A stretch of DNA of 39,608 nt from an uncultured Collinsella sp. (GCA_902489965.1 CABUCA010000012.1:1-39608), one strand, 5' to 3'. Shown: positions 24,154 through 32,085, counted from the stretch's first letter. Notes: generated by a model not told the origin, from the sequence alone. A program made the numbers and translations.

Positions 24154-25644
24154 CTACTCGGTAGCCTTGTCGAGAGGCTTCTTAAGGAAGCTCAGAACCA
24201 AGCAGCCGACCACAGCGCCGATAGCAAGGGCCAACAGGTACTGCACCGGGTTCGTGATGACCGCGATAACCCAGGCGCCACCGTGCGGAGCGGGGCTCGC
24301 GCAACCAAAGAGCATCGACAGACCGCCGGCGGTCGCAGATCCCAGGATGCAGGCGGGCAACACGCGAAGCGGATCGGCCGCGGCAAAGGGAATGGCACCC
24401 TCGGTGATAAACGACAGACCCATGATGTAGTTCACCAGGCCTGCCTTGCGATCGGCCTCGGTCCAGCGGTTCTTAAAGAACGTCGTGGAGAGCGCGATGA
24501 CCAGCGGCGGTACCATACCGCCCGCCATGACGGCAGCCATGATCATATTGCCCTGCAGCGTTTGCTCGGCAAGGGCCGCGGTGCCAAAGACATATGCGGC
24601 CTTGTTGATGGGACCACCCATGTCGGTCGCCTGCATGCCGGCGCAGATAATGCCCAAAAGAACGATACTCGTGCCCGAAAGACCGTTGAGCGCGCCGCTA
24701 ATGGCGGTGTTGATAACGCCCATAATCGGGTTAACGGCCATCATAAAGAGACTCGTAAAGAGAATGCCCAGCACGGGGTAGATGAGCATGGGCTTGATAC
24801 CGTCGAGCGACTCGGGTAGCACGCTTGCAGCCTTCTTGAGCGCATTGACGATAATGCCGGCGGCAAAACCGACCAGCAGCGCGCCCAAAAAGCCAGCAGA
24901 GACAAGCTGAGCCTGGGCATCGGCATCCATTGCCGTGGTGAGATAGCCCAACGTAAAGCCCTGCTTTGCAATCCAGCCACCCACAAAGCCCGCGGCCAAG
25001 CCCGGACGGTCAGCAATGGACATGGCAATATAGCCCGCAAGGATGGGGAGCATAAAGTTGAACGCCTGGTTGCCCGCAAGGTTAAAGAAGGCCGCGACCG
25101 GAGTGCTGTGGCCGTATGCGCTCGTGCCCAGTCCCGCCTGGTCCAGCAAGAACGAAAGCGCCATGAGGATGCCGCCGCCAACAACAAAGGGGAGCATGTG
25201 CGAAACGCCGTTCATCAGGTCCTTATAGACCCTGCGGCCCAAACCCTCGGATTCGCCCTCGGCAGCCGCCTGTACCGCGGCGCCGCCGGACACATGATGA
25301 ATAGGCGCATTGCCCGCAAGCGCAATATTGATAAGTTCCTCGGCGTCATTAATGCCACGCGTCACCGCACAGGAGTAAACCGACTTGCCATCGAAGCGAT
25401 CGAGCTCGACATTTTTATCCGCCGCAATGATGACACCCTTGGCACCAGCGATGTCTGCCGCGGTCAGTACATTTTTAGCGCCGCCCGAACCCTGAGTCTC
25501 GACCTTAATGCTCACGCCCATCTTGGCTGCCTGGTCTTCCAACCCTTTGGCCGCCATAAATGTGTGAGCAATGCCCGTTGGACATGCCGTGATGGCAACG
25601 ACATCGTAAGTGCCGCCCCCAACCTTCTCGTTTGCAGCTGACAT
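24154..25644 (-). CDS. PTS fructose-type transporter subunit EIIBC
   Basis: The 496-aa protein has an EIIB domain at residues ~13-110 with ITACPTGIAHTFMAA, where Cys21 accepts the phosphate. A membrane EIIC domain of about nine segments follows (~135-490), with GGPINKAAY and SFITEGAIPFAAADP. This is the FruA (fructose) type lacking the EIIA domain, so a separate EIIA is needed; none is in the window. It phosphorylates its sugar during uptake. The ATG has AAGGAGG upstream. It lies 255 bp downstream of a DeoR regulator and probably depends on it; the sugar might be fructose or a related hexose. Confidence 0.92.
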   Translation of the reverse strand: MSAANEKVGGGTYDVVAITACPTGIAHTFMAAKGLEDQAAKMGVSIKVETQGSGGAKNVLTAADIAGAKGVIIAADKNVELDRFDGKSVYSCAVTRGINDAEELINIALAGNAPIHHVSGGAAVQAAAEGESEGLGRRVYKDLMNGVSHMLPFVVGGGILMALSFLLDQAGLGTSAYGHSTPVAAFFNLAGNQAFNFMLPILAGYIAMSIADRPGLAAGFVGGWIAKQGFTLGYLTTAMDADAQAQLVSAGFLGALLVGFAAGIIVNALKKAASVLPESLDGIKPMLIYPVLGILFTSLFMMAVNPIMGVINTAISGALNGLSGTSIVLLGIICAGMQATDMGGPINKAAYVFGTAALAEQTLQGNMIMAAVMAGGMVPPLVIALSTTFFKNRWTEADRKAGLVNYIMGLSFITEGAIPFAAADPLRVLPACILGSATAGGLSMLFGCASPAPHGGAWVIAVITNPVQYLLALAIGAVVGCLVLSFLKKPLDKATE

Positions 25645-25728
25645 GTTTCCTCCTTTTGCACAAGCAGGCCCAGCCCTCCCCTTCTGAGGGTCACAACCTG
25701 CGTATTACCTTGTGTTTGAGTGATTGAT

Positions 25729-25748
25729 AGCGCCGAAGTGACGGCGCT
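25729..25748. repeat. Small hairpin in the leader of the PTS gene
   Basis: AGCGCCG (25729-25735) pairs with CGGCGCT (25742-25748) around AAGTGA. It lies in the leader of the PTS gene, just downstream (minus strand) of the larger inverted repeat at 25766-25839. No T-run follows on that strand. Confidence 0.5.
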
Positions 25749-25765
25749 TTTAAGCGATATCTATA

Positions 25766-25839
25766 CGATGGCCCCGGCGGGCATGATCACGTCGTATGGA
25801 AACAGGGGTACTGGGAAATCATGCCCGACGGGGCCATCG
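25766..25839. repeat. 22-bp inverted repeat with 30-bp loop upstream of the PTS gene
   Basis: Arms 25766-25787 and 25818-25839 match at 21 of 22 positions (inner part CGGGCATGAT, outer part CGATGGCCCC). It is directly followed by the GGGACAGG hairpin at 25841. Lying between the DeoR gene and the PTS gene, it may be an operator or a terminator-like element. Confidence 0.65.
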
Positions 25840-25840
25840 G

Positions 25841-25877
25841 AACCACCACAATGGGGACAGGCACCTTTGTGGTGGTT
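25841..25877. repeat. Hairpin with a GGGACAGG loop (second copy)
   Basis: AACCACCACAA (25841-25851) pairs with TTGTGGTGGTT (25867-25877) around a 13-base core loop GGGGACAGGCACC with one flanking mismatch. The stem is unrelated to those of the hairpins at 23690 and 27963, but the loop is shared. A TTTT run follows the plus strand. Confidence 0.7.
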
Positions 25878-25899
25878 TTGGCCTTACTTCGCCCTGTCG

Positions 25900-26646
25900 C
25901 TAGACCGTGATGACGTTGTCTATCGACTGGTACTTGGCTGGCACCTCGCCCGCGGTAATAATCGTTGCGTCGCGGAAGTCCGCGAATTTTACGGGAGCCA
26001 CCATGCCAAACTTACTGGCGTCCGAGATTACGAAGCGTTTGGCTGTATGGCGCATCGAGATACGCTTGACCTGCGCTTCCTCGATATCGGGCGTCGTAAA
26101 GCCCTGCTCGGCGGCAATGCCGTTAGAACCCCAAAAGCCGCAGTTAAAGTTGTAGCGGTCTAGGGTTGCCAGAGCATCGGGGCCAACGAGCGCCTCGGTC
26201 TCGGGTTTAAGCTCGCCGCCCAGCACCACGGTGCGCATGCCGCGCACAGCGAGATGCTGAGCATGGAGCACGGAATCAGTCACATAGGTGACCGATTCGA
26301 GATGCGGAAGATGCTCGATGAGTCTGAGCGTTGTCGAACCCGAATCGATGTACACAAAGCTCTCGGGCTCCACGAGCGCTGCGGCGCGGGCGCAGATACG
26401 CTCCTTGTCGTCGTTATGGAGATCACTGCGCTCACTGATCGTTAGGTCGCGCGTCACGTGCGCGCGCTCAAGACTTGTCGCGCCACCGTGCACCTTGGCG
26501 ATGCGGTGCGCTCGGTCGAGCGTCTGTAGGTCGCGTCGAATGGTAGAGGCCGTCACGCCCAGGGCATCGGCAAGCTCGGGCACCGTTACCGAGCCAGCCT
26601 GCTGCACCATCGACACGATCGTATTGAGCCTATCTTCCGCAAGCAT
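25900..26646 (-). CDS. DeoR/GlpR-family transcriptional regulator
   Basis: The 248-aa protein has an N-terminal winged helix (MLAEDRLNTIVSMVQQAG, then VTVPELADALGVTASTIRRD at ~20-39). A DeoR sensor domain follows with YIDSGSTTLRLIEHLP and the conserved VGPDALATL. Such proteins repress sugar genes and are released by a sugar phosphate. Its position between the oxidoreductase (three bases upstream) and the PTS EIIBC gene suggests control of this set. The translation start overlaps the end of the oxidoreductase gene region, so the two are coupled. Confidence 0.92.
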   Translation of the reverse strand: MLAEDRLNTIVSMVQQAGSVTVPELADALGVTASTIRRDLQTLDRAHRIAKVHGGATSLERAHVTRDLTISERSDLHNDDKERICARAAALVEPESFVYIDSGSTTLRLIEHLPHLESVTYVTDSVLHAQHLAVRGMRTVVLGGELKPETEALVGPDALATLDRYNFNCGFWGSNGIAAEQGFTTPDIEEAQVKRISMRHTAKRFVISDASKFGMVAPVKFADFRDATIITAGEVPAKYQSIDNVITV

Positions 26647-26649
26647 CGC

Positions 26650-27729
26650 TTACTCCTCCTCGGGGTAGACGACTCCCCAATCGGCGCGGAGCTTGGTCAT
26701 GAGCTCCATCACATCAGAAGCATAATCCAGAAGCTCACGCTTGGAATCGTCGCCGGCGACGGCCTGCTCGAGGTCAGCCATCTCGTAGCACAGGGCATAA
26801 GCCTCGGTGCCCGCGGCGACCTCCTCGCGATGACCGTCCGCGGTCCACACGATCGTCGCGTGATCGGCGCGCGGATACTCGTTGACCTCGACATAGCAAT
26901 TGTCAAAGCTGATAACCGACCGCTTTGGCTGCTTGGAGTGGAGCGTAAGGCTCACGACGCCCAGCTGCTGCTCGGCATTGCGGCAGACGATGCCGCCTGC
27001 AACGTCCACGCCGGTCTCGCAGGTGTTACCCAGAGACACGACCTCGACGGGCTGGCTCGCCATAAACAGGCGCATGACGGACAGGGCGTATACGCCAATA
27101 TCGAGCATGGCACCGCCGGCGAGGTTGCGATTGTAGAAACGGTTGGTCAGGTCGCCGTACTCCTTGTAGCTACCAAAGTTGAGCTGAGCGAGGTTCATGC
27201 GGCCAAACTCGCCGGCATCCATGCGGCGGCGCAGCTCTTGATACAAGGGCATGTGGAGCACCGTGGTAGCGTCCATAAGGACCACGTTGTGTTCGGCGGC
27301 AATGGCGCGGGCCTCATCGAGCTCGGCGGAGTTGAGCGTGATGGCCTTCTCGCAGAGAACGTGCTTGCCGGCCGCCAGGGCGGCGCGCAGATAGGTGATA
27401 TGGGTGTTGTGCGGGGTGGTGATGTAGACGGCGTCGATGTCAGGATCGGCGTAGAGATCCTCAACCGTGTCATAGACCTTCTCGACGCCGTACTGGTCGG
27501 CAAAAGTCTGAGCCTTGGTGAGCGTGCGGTTGGCAACGCCCGTAAGCTTGCGGCCGGCCAGGGCAAGGGACTGAGCCATCTGGTTGGCAATAACGCCGCA
27601 ACCGATCACAGCCCAACGGAGCTCGGGAGCCGTAAAGATGTCGTTAGGGAACGGCTTGTCCTGGACCGAAGCAAATGCTGCTTTGGCGGCTGCCGCGGCG
27701 TCGAGTGGAGCCTGCTTGGAATCTGCCAT
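26650..27729 (-). CDS. Gfo/Idh/MocA-family oxidoreductase
   Basis: The 359-aa protein has a Rossmann motif VIGCGVIANQMAQ at ~41-53, TPHNTHITYLRAALAAGKHVLCEK with the conserved Glu-Lys (here EKA, not EKP), and a GFO_IDH_MocA C-terminal half with GGAMLDIGVYAL. It should oxidise or reduce a sugar or cyclitol with NAD(P). There is an extra ~37-residue N-terminal arm (MADSKQAPLDAAAAAKAAFA). The ATG at 27729 has AGGAG seven bases upstream. It heads an operon with the DeoR regulator; the upstream region contains a phased array of CGC motifs. Confidence 0.92.
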   Translation of the reverse strand: MADSKQAPLDAAAAAKAAFASVQDKPFPNDIFTAPELRWAVIGCGVIANQMAQSLALAGRKLTGVANRTLTKAQTFADQYGVEKVYDTVEDLYADPDIDAVYITTPHNTHITYLRAALAAGKHVLCEKAITLNSAELDEARAIAAEHNVVLMDATTVLHMPLYQELRRRMDAGEFGRMNLAQLNFGSYKEYGDLTNRFYNRNLAGGAMLDIGVYALSVMRLFMASQPVEVVSLGNTCETGVDVAGGIVCRNAEQQLGVVSLTLHSKQPKRSVISFDNCYVEVNEYPRADHATIVWTADGHREEVAAGTEAYALCYEMADLEQAVAGDDSKRELLDYASDVMELMTKLRADWGVVYPEEE

Positions 27730-27780
27730 TATGTGTCTCCTGTGTCATAGAACGTCTTACATTTCTGACAGCTCTATATT

Positions 27781-27912
27781 CGCACAAACACGCGCGTCTG
27801 TGCGCATTTTTGCGTATCTCACCGCTAAACGGTCATTATTGCCCCGTAAACGGCGCATATATACGCATAGGTGCGTAATTAAACGCAATCTAACGCGCAT
27901 AAACGCGCACAC
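27781..27912. promoter_or_regulatory. About ten CGC/GCG motifs phased every 10-11 bp
   Basis: Short cores such as CGCGCGT, TGCGCA, TGCGTA, GGCGCA, TACGCA, GTGCGTA, ACGCAA and ACGCGCA recur near 27781, 27791, 27801, 27811, 27853, 27863, 27872, 27883, 27894 and 27904, separated by A/T stretches. They occupy nearly every helical turn upstream of the oxidoreductase operon. A multi-site operator or a bent/wrapped DNA element is possible. Confidence 0.5.
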
Positions 27913-27962
27913 AAGCAATTTATACAGCACGACCCGCTCATTTATGCTTACCCAGTTAGGGT

Positions 27963-27989
27963 ACTCATTTAAGCCTGTCCCCAATGAGT
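27963..27989 (-). repeat. Hairpin with a GGGACAGG loop (third copy, inverted)
   Basis: ACTCATT (27963-27969) pairs with AATGAGT (27983-27989). Read on the minus strand the loop is GGGGACAGGCTTA, the same loop as at 23700 and 25853. It lies between two transcription units, as the others do. Confidence 0.65.
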
Positions 27990-27999
27990 AGAGATAGAA

Positions 28000-28031
28000 A
28001 AAGGCCCGGGTGCCGTGGCATCCGGGCCTTT
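28000..28031 (-). terminator. Terminator after rplX
   Basis: AAAGGCCCGG (28000-28009) pairs with CCGGGCCTTT (28022-28031), with further pairing inside. The minus strand continues TTTCTATC after a T-run. It lies 26 bp past the rplX stop and ends the ribosomal operon there. Confidence 0.88.
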
Positions 28032-28057
28032 GCTAGCAACTTGATGTTGCGGGCAGC

Positions 28058-28363
28058 TTAGAACTTGTGGCCGCACTTCTTGCAGACGCGCAGCTTGTTC
28101 TTGCCGTCCTTCTCGTGACCGACGCGGGTAACCTTACCGCACTCGGGGCAAACGAGATTGACGTTGGAGGCATCGATGGGAGCCTCCTGCGAAACGATGC
28201 CGCCCTGCTGGTTGGCAGCGTTGGGCTTGACGGCCTTCTTGACGACCGAAACGCCCTCGACAACGACCTTGTTCTCTGCAGGGAGAGCACGCAGGACAAC
28301 GCCCTGCTTGCCGCGATCCTTACCAGAGAGAACCTGGACCTTATCGCCCTTCTTGATATACAT
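28058..28363 (-). CDS. rplX: Ribosomal protein L24
   Basis: The 101-aa protein starts MYIKKGDKVQVLSGKDRGKQ, the KOW motif of L24, which binds 23S rRNA early in large-subunit assembly. The C-terminal half carries CPEC and CKKC, a zinc-ribbon pair present in some bacterial L24 proteins. It is the last gene of the operon here; the usual next gene rplE is absent and a terminator follows. Confidence 0.96.
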   Translation of the reverse strand: MYIKKGDKVQVLSGKDRGKQGVVLRALPAENKVVVEGVSVVKKAVKPNAANQQGGIVSQEAPIDASNVNLVCPECGKVTRVGHEKDGKNKLRVCKKCGHKF

Positions 28364-28376
28364 ATATCTCCCCTAA

Positions 28377-28745
28377 CTACAGGGTCTCGGGAGCGAGCGA
28401 GACGATCTTCATGTACTTCTTGTCACGAAGCTCGCGAGCGACGGGCCCGAAGATACGGGTGCCGACGGGCGAACCATCGTTGTTGATGACAACGCAGGCG
28501 TTCTCATCAAAGCGAATGTAGGAGCCATCCTTGCGGCGGATCTCCTTAACGGTGCGAACGACGACGCAACGGACAACGTCCTTCTTCTTGACGTTGGCGC
28601 CAGGGGTAGCCTCCTGGACAGCACCGATGAACACATCGCCGATGCCTGCATAACGACGCTTGGAACCGCCAAGCACCTTGATGCAGCGAATCTTGCGAGC
28701 GCCGGAGTTGTCGGCGACGTTCAGCATGGTTTGCATCTGAATCAT
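28377..28745 (-). CDS. rplN: Ribosomal protein L14
   Basis: The 122-aa protein has the L14 start MIQMQTMLNVADNSGARKI and the later motif NDGSPVGTRIFGPVARELR. It binds 23S rRNA and helps join the subunits. It lies 13 bp upstream of rplX and 118 bp downstream of rpsQ, an unusually long gap for this operon. Confidence 0.97.
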   Translation of the reverse strand: MIQMQTMLNVADNSGARKIRCIKVLGGSKRRYAGIGDVFIGAVQEATPGANVKKKDVVRCVVVRTVKEIRRKDGSYIRFDENACVVINNDGSPVGTRIFGPVARELRDKKYMKIVSLAPETL

Positions 28746-28770
28746 GGTAGATGTTCCTCCGAACTAAGAA

Positions 28771-28836
28771 CCGAAGAGAGGTGCGCAGCCTTTATACGGC
28801 CCGTGGTATGCAAGCCAGGTATACGCACATCTTCGG
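28771..28836 (-). promoter_or_regulatory. Structured gap between rpsQ and rplN
   Basis: CCGAAGA at the left (28771-28777) pairs with TCTTCGG (28830-28836), and GTGCG (28781-28785) with CGCAC (28824-28828). Inside, ATACGGCCCGTGGTAT forms a further short stem. The other gaps in the operon are mostly under 50 bp, so this fold may be a processing site, an attenuator or an internal promoter region. Confidence 0.5.
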
Positions 28837-28863
28837 AAACGTACAAGTCGTAAGAGCGACTGC

Positions 28864-29124
28864 TTATTTAGCGCGCTCGACGACCTCGATGAGGCGCCAA
28901 CGCTTCATCTTGGACATAGGACGGGTCTCCATAACGCGGACGGTATCGCCCACGCCAGCCGTGCACTCCTCGTCGTGAGCGTGCAGCTTCTTGGAGCTGG
29001 TCATCATCTTGCCGTACTTGGGGTGACGCTTGCGCTCGGTGATGGTGACAACAATGGTCTTGGCACCGGAGACGGAGGTAACGACACCCGTACGGACCTT
29101 ACGCGAGTTACGCGAATCAGTCAT
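28864..29124 (-). CDS. rpsQ: Ribosomal protein S17
   Basis: The 86-aa protein contains GVVTSVSGAKTIVVTITERK and VRVMETRPMSKMKRWRL, typical of S17, which binds 16S rRNA early in small-subunit assembly. The ATG has AAGGAG upstream. It lies 16 bp downstream of rpmC. Confidence 0.96.
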   Translation of the reverse strand: MTDSRNSRKVRTGVVTSVSGAKTIVVTITERKRHPKYGKMMTSSKKLHAHDEECTAGVGDTVRVMETRPMSKMKRWRLIEVVERAK

Positions 29125-29140
29125 GTTCTCTCCTTAGGTC

Positions 29141-29356
29141 CTACTCGGCGACAGCGGACTTCTCCGCTGCGATCTCGCGGGCGCGCTGCTCCGTGAGGAC
29201 GCGAGCGATGTCCTTCTTCACGGTGTTGACGCGAGCGGTGTTGTCCAGCTGGCTGGTGGCCATCTGGAAACGAAGGTTAAAGAGCTCGGCGCGCATTTCC
29301 TTCAGCTTCTCAACGAGCTGAGCGTCCGAGAGCTCACGAATCTCTGCGGGCTTCAT
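29141..29356 (-). CDS. rpmC: Ribosomal protein L29
   Basis: The 71-aa protein has MKPAEIRELSDAQLVEKLKE and FNLRFQMATSQL, the standard L29 pattern; L29 lies at the peptide exit of the large subunit. Its ATG overlaps the rplP stop by one base (TAATG), so translation is coupled. Confidence 0.96.
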   Translation of the reverse strand: MKPAEIRELSDAQLVEKLKEMRAELFNLRFQMATSQLDNTARVNTVKKDIARVLTEQRAREIAAEKSAVAE

Positions 29357-29859
29357 TAGTTCTCCTCCTTGGCGGCGGCGGCGTCCTCAGCAGCCCACTT
29401 GGCCTCGAGAGCGGCCTCCTCAGCCATCTCCTTCTCGATGCGCTGCTCGGCGTTCTTGGCAGCAACAATCTTGGTCTTGATGGGAAGCTTGTGCTGTGCA
29501 AGACGCAGAGCCTCGCGAGCGACCTCCTCGGGCACGCCCTTGACCTCGAACATGATGCGGCCGGGCTTGACGACGGCCACCCACTCCTCGGGGTTACCCT
29601 TACCAGAACCCATGCGAGTCTCAGCAGGCTTCTTGGTGATGGGCTTATCGGGGAAGATAGTGATGTAGACACGACCGCCACGCTTCATGTAGCGGGTCAT
29701 AGCAATACGAGCGGCCTCGATCTGACGGTTGGTGATCCAATGGGCCTCGAGAGCCTGGATACCAAACTCGCCGAAATGCAGCTCGGTATTACCCTTGGCC
29801 TGGCCCTTCATGGAGCCACGCTGCACCTTGCGGTGAAGAATACGCTTAGGGGCAAGCAC
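29356..29859 (-). CDS. rplP: Ribosomal protein L16 with C-terminal extension
   Basis: The protein starts at GTG 29859, overlapping the rpsC stop by one base, and reads MLAPKRILHRKVQRGSMKG. The core (to about residue 137) has GSGKGNPEEWVAVVKPGRI and is clearly L16, which binds near the peptidyl-transferase centre. About 30 extra residues at the end (EKEMAEEAALEAKWAAEDAA and so on) form an Ala/Glu-rich helix; most bacterial L16 proteins stop near 140 aa. Confidence 0.96.
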   Translation of the reverse strand: MLAPKRILHRKVQRGSMKGQAKGNTELHFGEFGIQALEAHWITNRQIEAARIAMTRYMKRGGRVYITIFPDKPITKKPAETRMGSGKGNPEEWVAVVKPGRIMFEVKGVPEEVAREALRLAQHKLPIKTKIVAAKNAEQRIEKEMAEEAALEAKWAAEDAAAAKEEN

Positions 29860-30569
29860 TACTGACCCCTCCTCTCGGAGTTACGACGACGAGGACGGGA
29901 AGAGCCCTCGAGTGCAGGGTTGGGAACAGGCTGGCCCGGGAGCTTCTCGCCCAGGTAAATCCAGACCTTCACGCCGCAAGCGCCCATAGTGGTGCTGGCG
30001 ACAGCTGTGCCGTAGTCGATCTTGGCACGGAGGGTGTGCAGAGGCACGCGACCCTCGCGGTACCACTCACGACGGCCCATCTCGGCACCGCCGAGACGAC
30101 CGGAGCACTGGATACGGATGCCCTTAGCGCCGGCCTTGCGGGCGGACTGGACAGCCTTGCGCATAGCGCGACGGAAGGCAACGCGGCCCTCGAGCTGCTC
30201 GGCGATAGACTGAGCAACGAGGTTGGCGTCGAGCTCGGGGCGCTTGATCTCGACAACGTCGACGGAGAGCTGGCCCTTGGAGACGCCAGCGACCTTCTCG
30301 AGCTCGGTGCGGAGGGTATCGATCTCGGCACCCTTCTTACCGATGACAACGCCGGGGCGAGCAGTGAGGATGATGACCTTCACCTTGTCGCCAGCGCGCT
30401 CGATCTCGACGCGGGAGACAGCTGCGCGGGAAAGACGCTTCTCGAGGTACTTGCGGATCTCGAGATCGTTACCGAGGGTCTTAGCGTAATCCTTCTCTGC
30501 GAACCAGCGGGAGCGCCAGTTCTCGGTGATGCCAAGACGGAAGCCGGTGGGGTAGACTTTCTGACCCAT
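29859..30569 (-). CDS. rpsC: Ribosomal protein S3
   Basis: The 236-aa protein begins MGQKVYPTGFRLGITENWRS. It has the KH-domain motif GVVIGKKGAEID and the C-terminal IRIQCSGRLGGAEM. S3 forms part of the mRNA entry of the small subunit. It lies six bases downstream of rplV. Confidence 0.97.
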   Translation of the reverse strand: MGQKVYPTGFRLGITENWRSRWFAEKDYAKTLGNDLEIRKYLEKRLSRAAVSRVEIERAGDKVKVIILTARPGVVIGKKGAEIDTLRTELEKVAGVSKGQLSVDVVEIKRPELDANLVAQSIAEQLEGRVAFRRAMRKAVQSARKAGAKGIRIQCSGRLGGAEMGRREWYREGRVPLHTLRAKIDYGTAVASTTMGACGVKVWIYLGEKLPGQPVPNPALEGSSRPRRRNSERRGQ

Positions 30570-30575
30570 ACAGCT

Positions 30576-30947
30576 TTACGCCTCCTTTCGAGGAGCAACG
30601 ACGACGGTGATGTGGGAAGTACGCTTCAGAATGCGAGAAGCGGAACCCTTGGCGCGGGGACGGATGCGCTTAAGCGTCGGACCCTCGTCAACATAGGCAG
30701 CGGCGACAACCAGGTTGTCGGCACGCAGACCGTTGTTGTTCTCGGCGTTCGCAACGGCGGAACGGAGAACCTTCTCGACATCCACGGCGACGGCGCGGTC
30801 GCAGAAGTGGAGGATGTCGAAGGCCTGAGCAACAGGCTTGCGGCGGATCAGATCGACCACCAGGCGGGCCTTGCTGGGGGAAACACGCACGTACTTAGCG
30901 ACGGCGCGAACCTCGGTGGCCTCAGTTTCAATAGACTTAGTTGCCAT
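30576..30947 (-). CDS. rplV: Ribosomal protein L22
   Basis: The 123-aa protein has AKYVRVSPSKARLVVDLIRR and IRPRAKGSASRILKRTSHI, with the long beta-hairpin region that lines the exit tunnel. It lies 14 bp downstream of rpsS. Confidence 0.97.
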   Translation of the reverse strand: MATKSIETEATEVRAVAKYVRVSPSKARLVVDLIRRKPVAQAFDILHFCDRAVAVDVEKVLRSAVANAENNNGLRADNLVVAAAYVDEGPTLKRIRPRAKGSASRILKRTSHITVVVAPRKEA

Positions 30948-30961
30948 TTACGGTTAACCCC

Positions 30962-31222
30962 CTATTTGGCCTTGTGGCCACGGAACGTACGAGTCGGCGC
31001 GAACTCGCCGAGCTTGTGACCAACCATGGACTCGGTAACATACACGGGCACATGCTTGCGGCCGTCGTGGACGGCGATGGTGTGACCAACCATCTCGGGG
31101 AAGATGGTGGACGCGCGGGACCAGGTCTTCACGACGTCCTTCTTGCCAGCCTCGTTCATCGCGGTGATACGCGAGAGAAGGCGAGTCTCCACGAACGGGC
31201 CCTTTTTGAGACTTCTGCTCAT
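30962..31222 (-). CDS. rpsS: Ribosomal protein S19
   Basis: The 86-aa protein begins MSRSLKKGPFVETRLL and has TIAVHDGRKHVPVYV and MVGHKLGEFAPTRTFRGH, the S19 pattern. It lies in the head of the small subunit near the A site. Confidence 0.97.
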   Translation of the reverse strand: MSRSLKKGPFVETRLLSRITAMNEAGKKDVVKTWSRASTIFPEMVGHTIAVHDGRKHVPVYVTESMVGHKLGEFAPTRTFRGHKAK

Positions 31223-31254
31223 AAGTGCTTTCTCCTAAAACTCGGTATCCGAAA

Positions 31255-32085
31255 TTACTTCTTACGGCGACGAATGATGTGCTGGTTCGAGACCTTCTTC
31301 TTCTTGCGCGTACGAAGGCCCTTCGTCGGCTTACCCCAGGGGGTAACGGAGGGACGACCAGAGGTGTGGTTCTTGCCCTCGCCACCGCCGTGCGGGTGGT
31401 CGACAGGGTTCATGACGGTACCGCGGACGGTCGGGCGCACGTTCATGTGACGCTTACGGCCGGCCTTGCCGATGACGATGTTGGAGTGATCGGCGTTGCC
31501 GACCTCACCGACGGTGGCGCGGCAGGTAACGAGGATGCGGCGCATCTCGGAGGAAGGCATACGGACGATAGCGTACTTGCCCTCCTTACCCATCAGCTGG
31601 CAGGAGTTACCGGCGGAACGGGCGATAGCAGCGCCCTTGCCCGGCTGGAACTCGACGGCGTGGATGAGCGTACCGACGGGGATGTCGGCGAGGGGCAGAG
31701 CGTTGCCCGGCTTGATGTCGGCGTCAGAACCGGACATGATGGTCTGACCGACCTCGAGACCCTTGGGGGCCAGGATGTAGCGCTTCTCACCGTCAGCGTA
31801 GTGCAGCAGAGCGATGCGAGCGGAACGGTTCGGATCGTACTCGATCGTGGCAACCTTGGCGGGCACGCCGTCCTTGTTGCGCTTGAAGTCGATCACGCGA
31901 TAACGACGCTTCACGCCGCCGCCCTGGTGGCGGGTGGTGATGCGGCCGTTGTTGTTACGACCGGCCTTCTTGGGCAGGGGCTCGAGAAGAGACTTCTCGG
32001 GCTTGGTGCAGGTGATCTCGGAGAAGTCGGAGATCGTCTGCCAACGCCTACCAGCGGAGGTCGGCTTAAGGTGCTTTACAGCCAT
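31255..32085 (-). CDS. rplB: Ribosomal protein L2
   Basis: The start is ATG 32085 (MAVKHLKPTSAGRRWQTIS), with GAAAGGG six bases upstream; the frame is open further upstream but the added residues are not L2. The 276-aa product has the standard VNPVDHPHGGGEGKN near the C-terminus, whose His is needed for peptidyl transfer support. It lies 179 bp downstream of rplW, with hairpins in the gap. Confidence 0.97.
   Translation of the reverse strand: MAVKHLKPTSAGRRWQTISDFSEITCTKPEKSLLEPLPKKAGRNNNGRITTRHQGGGVKRRYRVIDFKRNKDGVPAKVATIEYDPNRSARIALLHYADGEKRYILAPKGLEVGQTIMSGSDADIKPGNALPLADIPVGTLIHAVEFQPGKGAAIARSAGNSCQLMGKEGKYAIVRMPSSEMRRILVTCRATVGEVGNADHSNIVIGKAGRKRHMNVRPTVRGTVMNPVDHPHGGGEGKNHTSGRPSVTPWGKPTKGLRTRKKKKVSNQHIIRRRKK

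Larger units (their letters stand above)
27730..28057. other. Gap with phased CGC motifs, a GGGACAGG-loop hairpin and the ribosomal terminator
   Basis: This 330-bp gap between rplX and the oxidoreductase gene contains, in plus-strand order, the phased array (27781-27912), the hairpin (27963-27989) and the terminator (28000-28031). No gene is visible in it. Confidence 0.6.
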
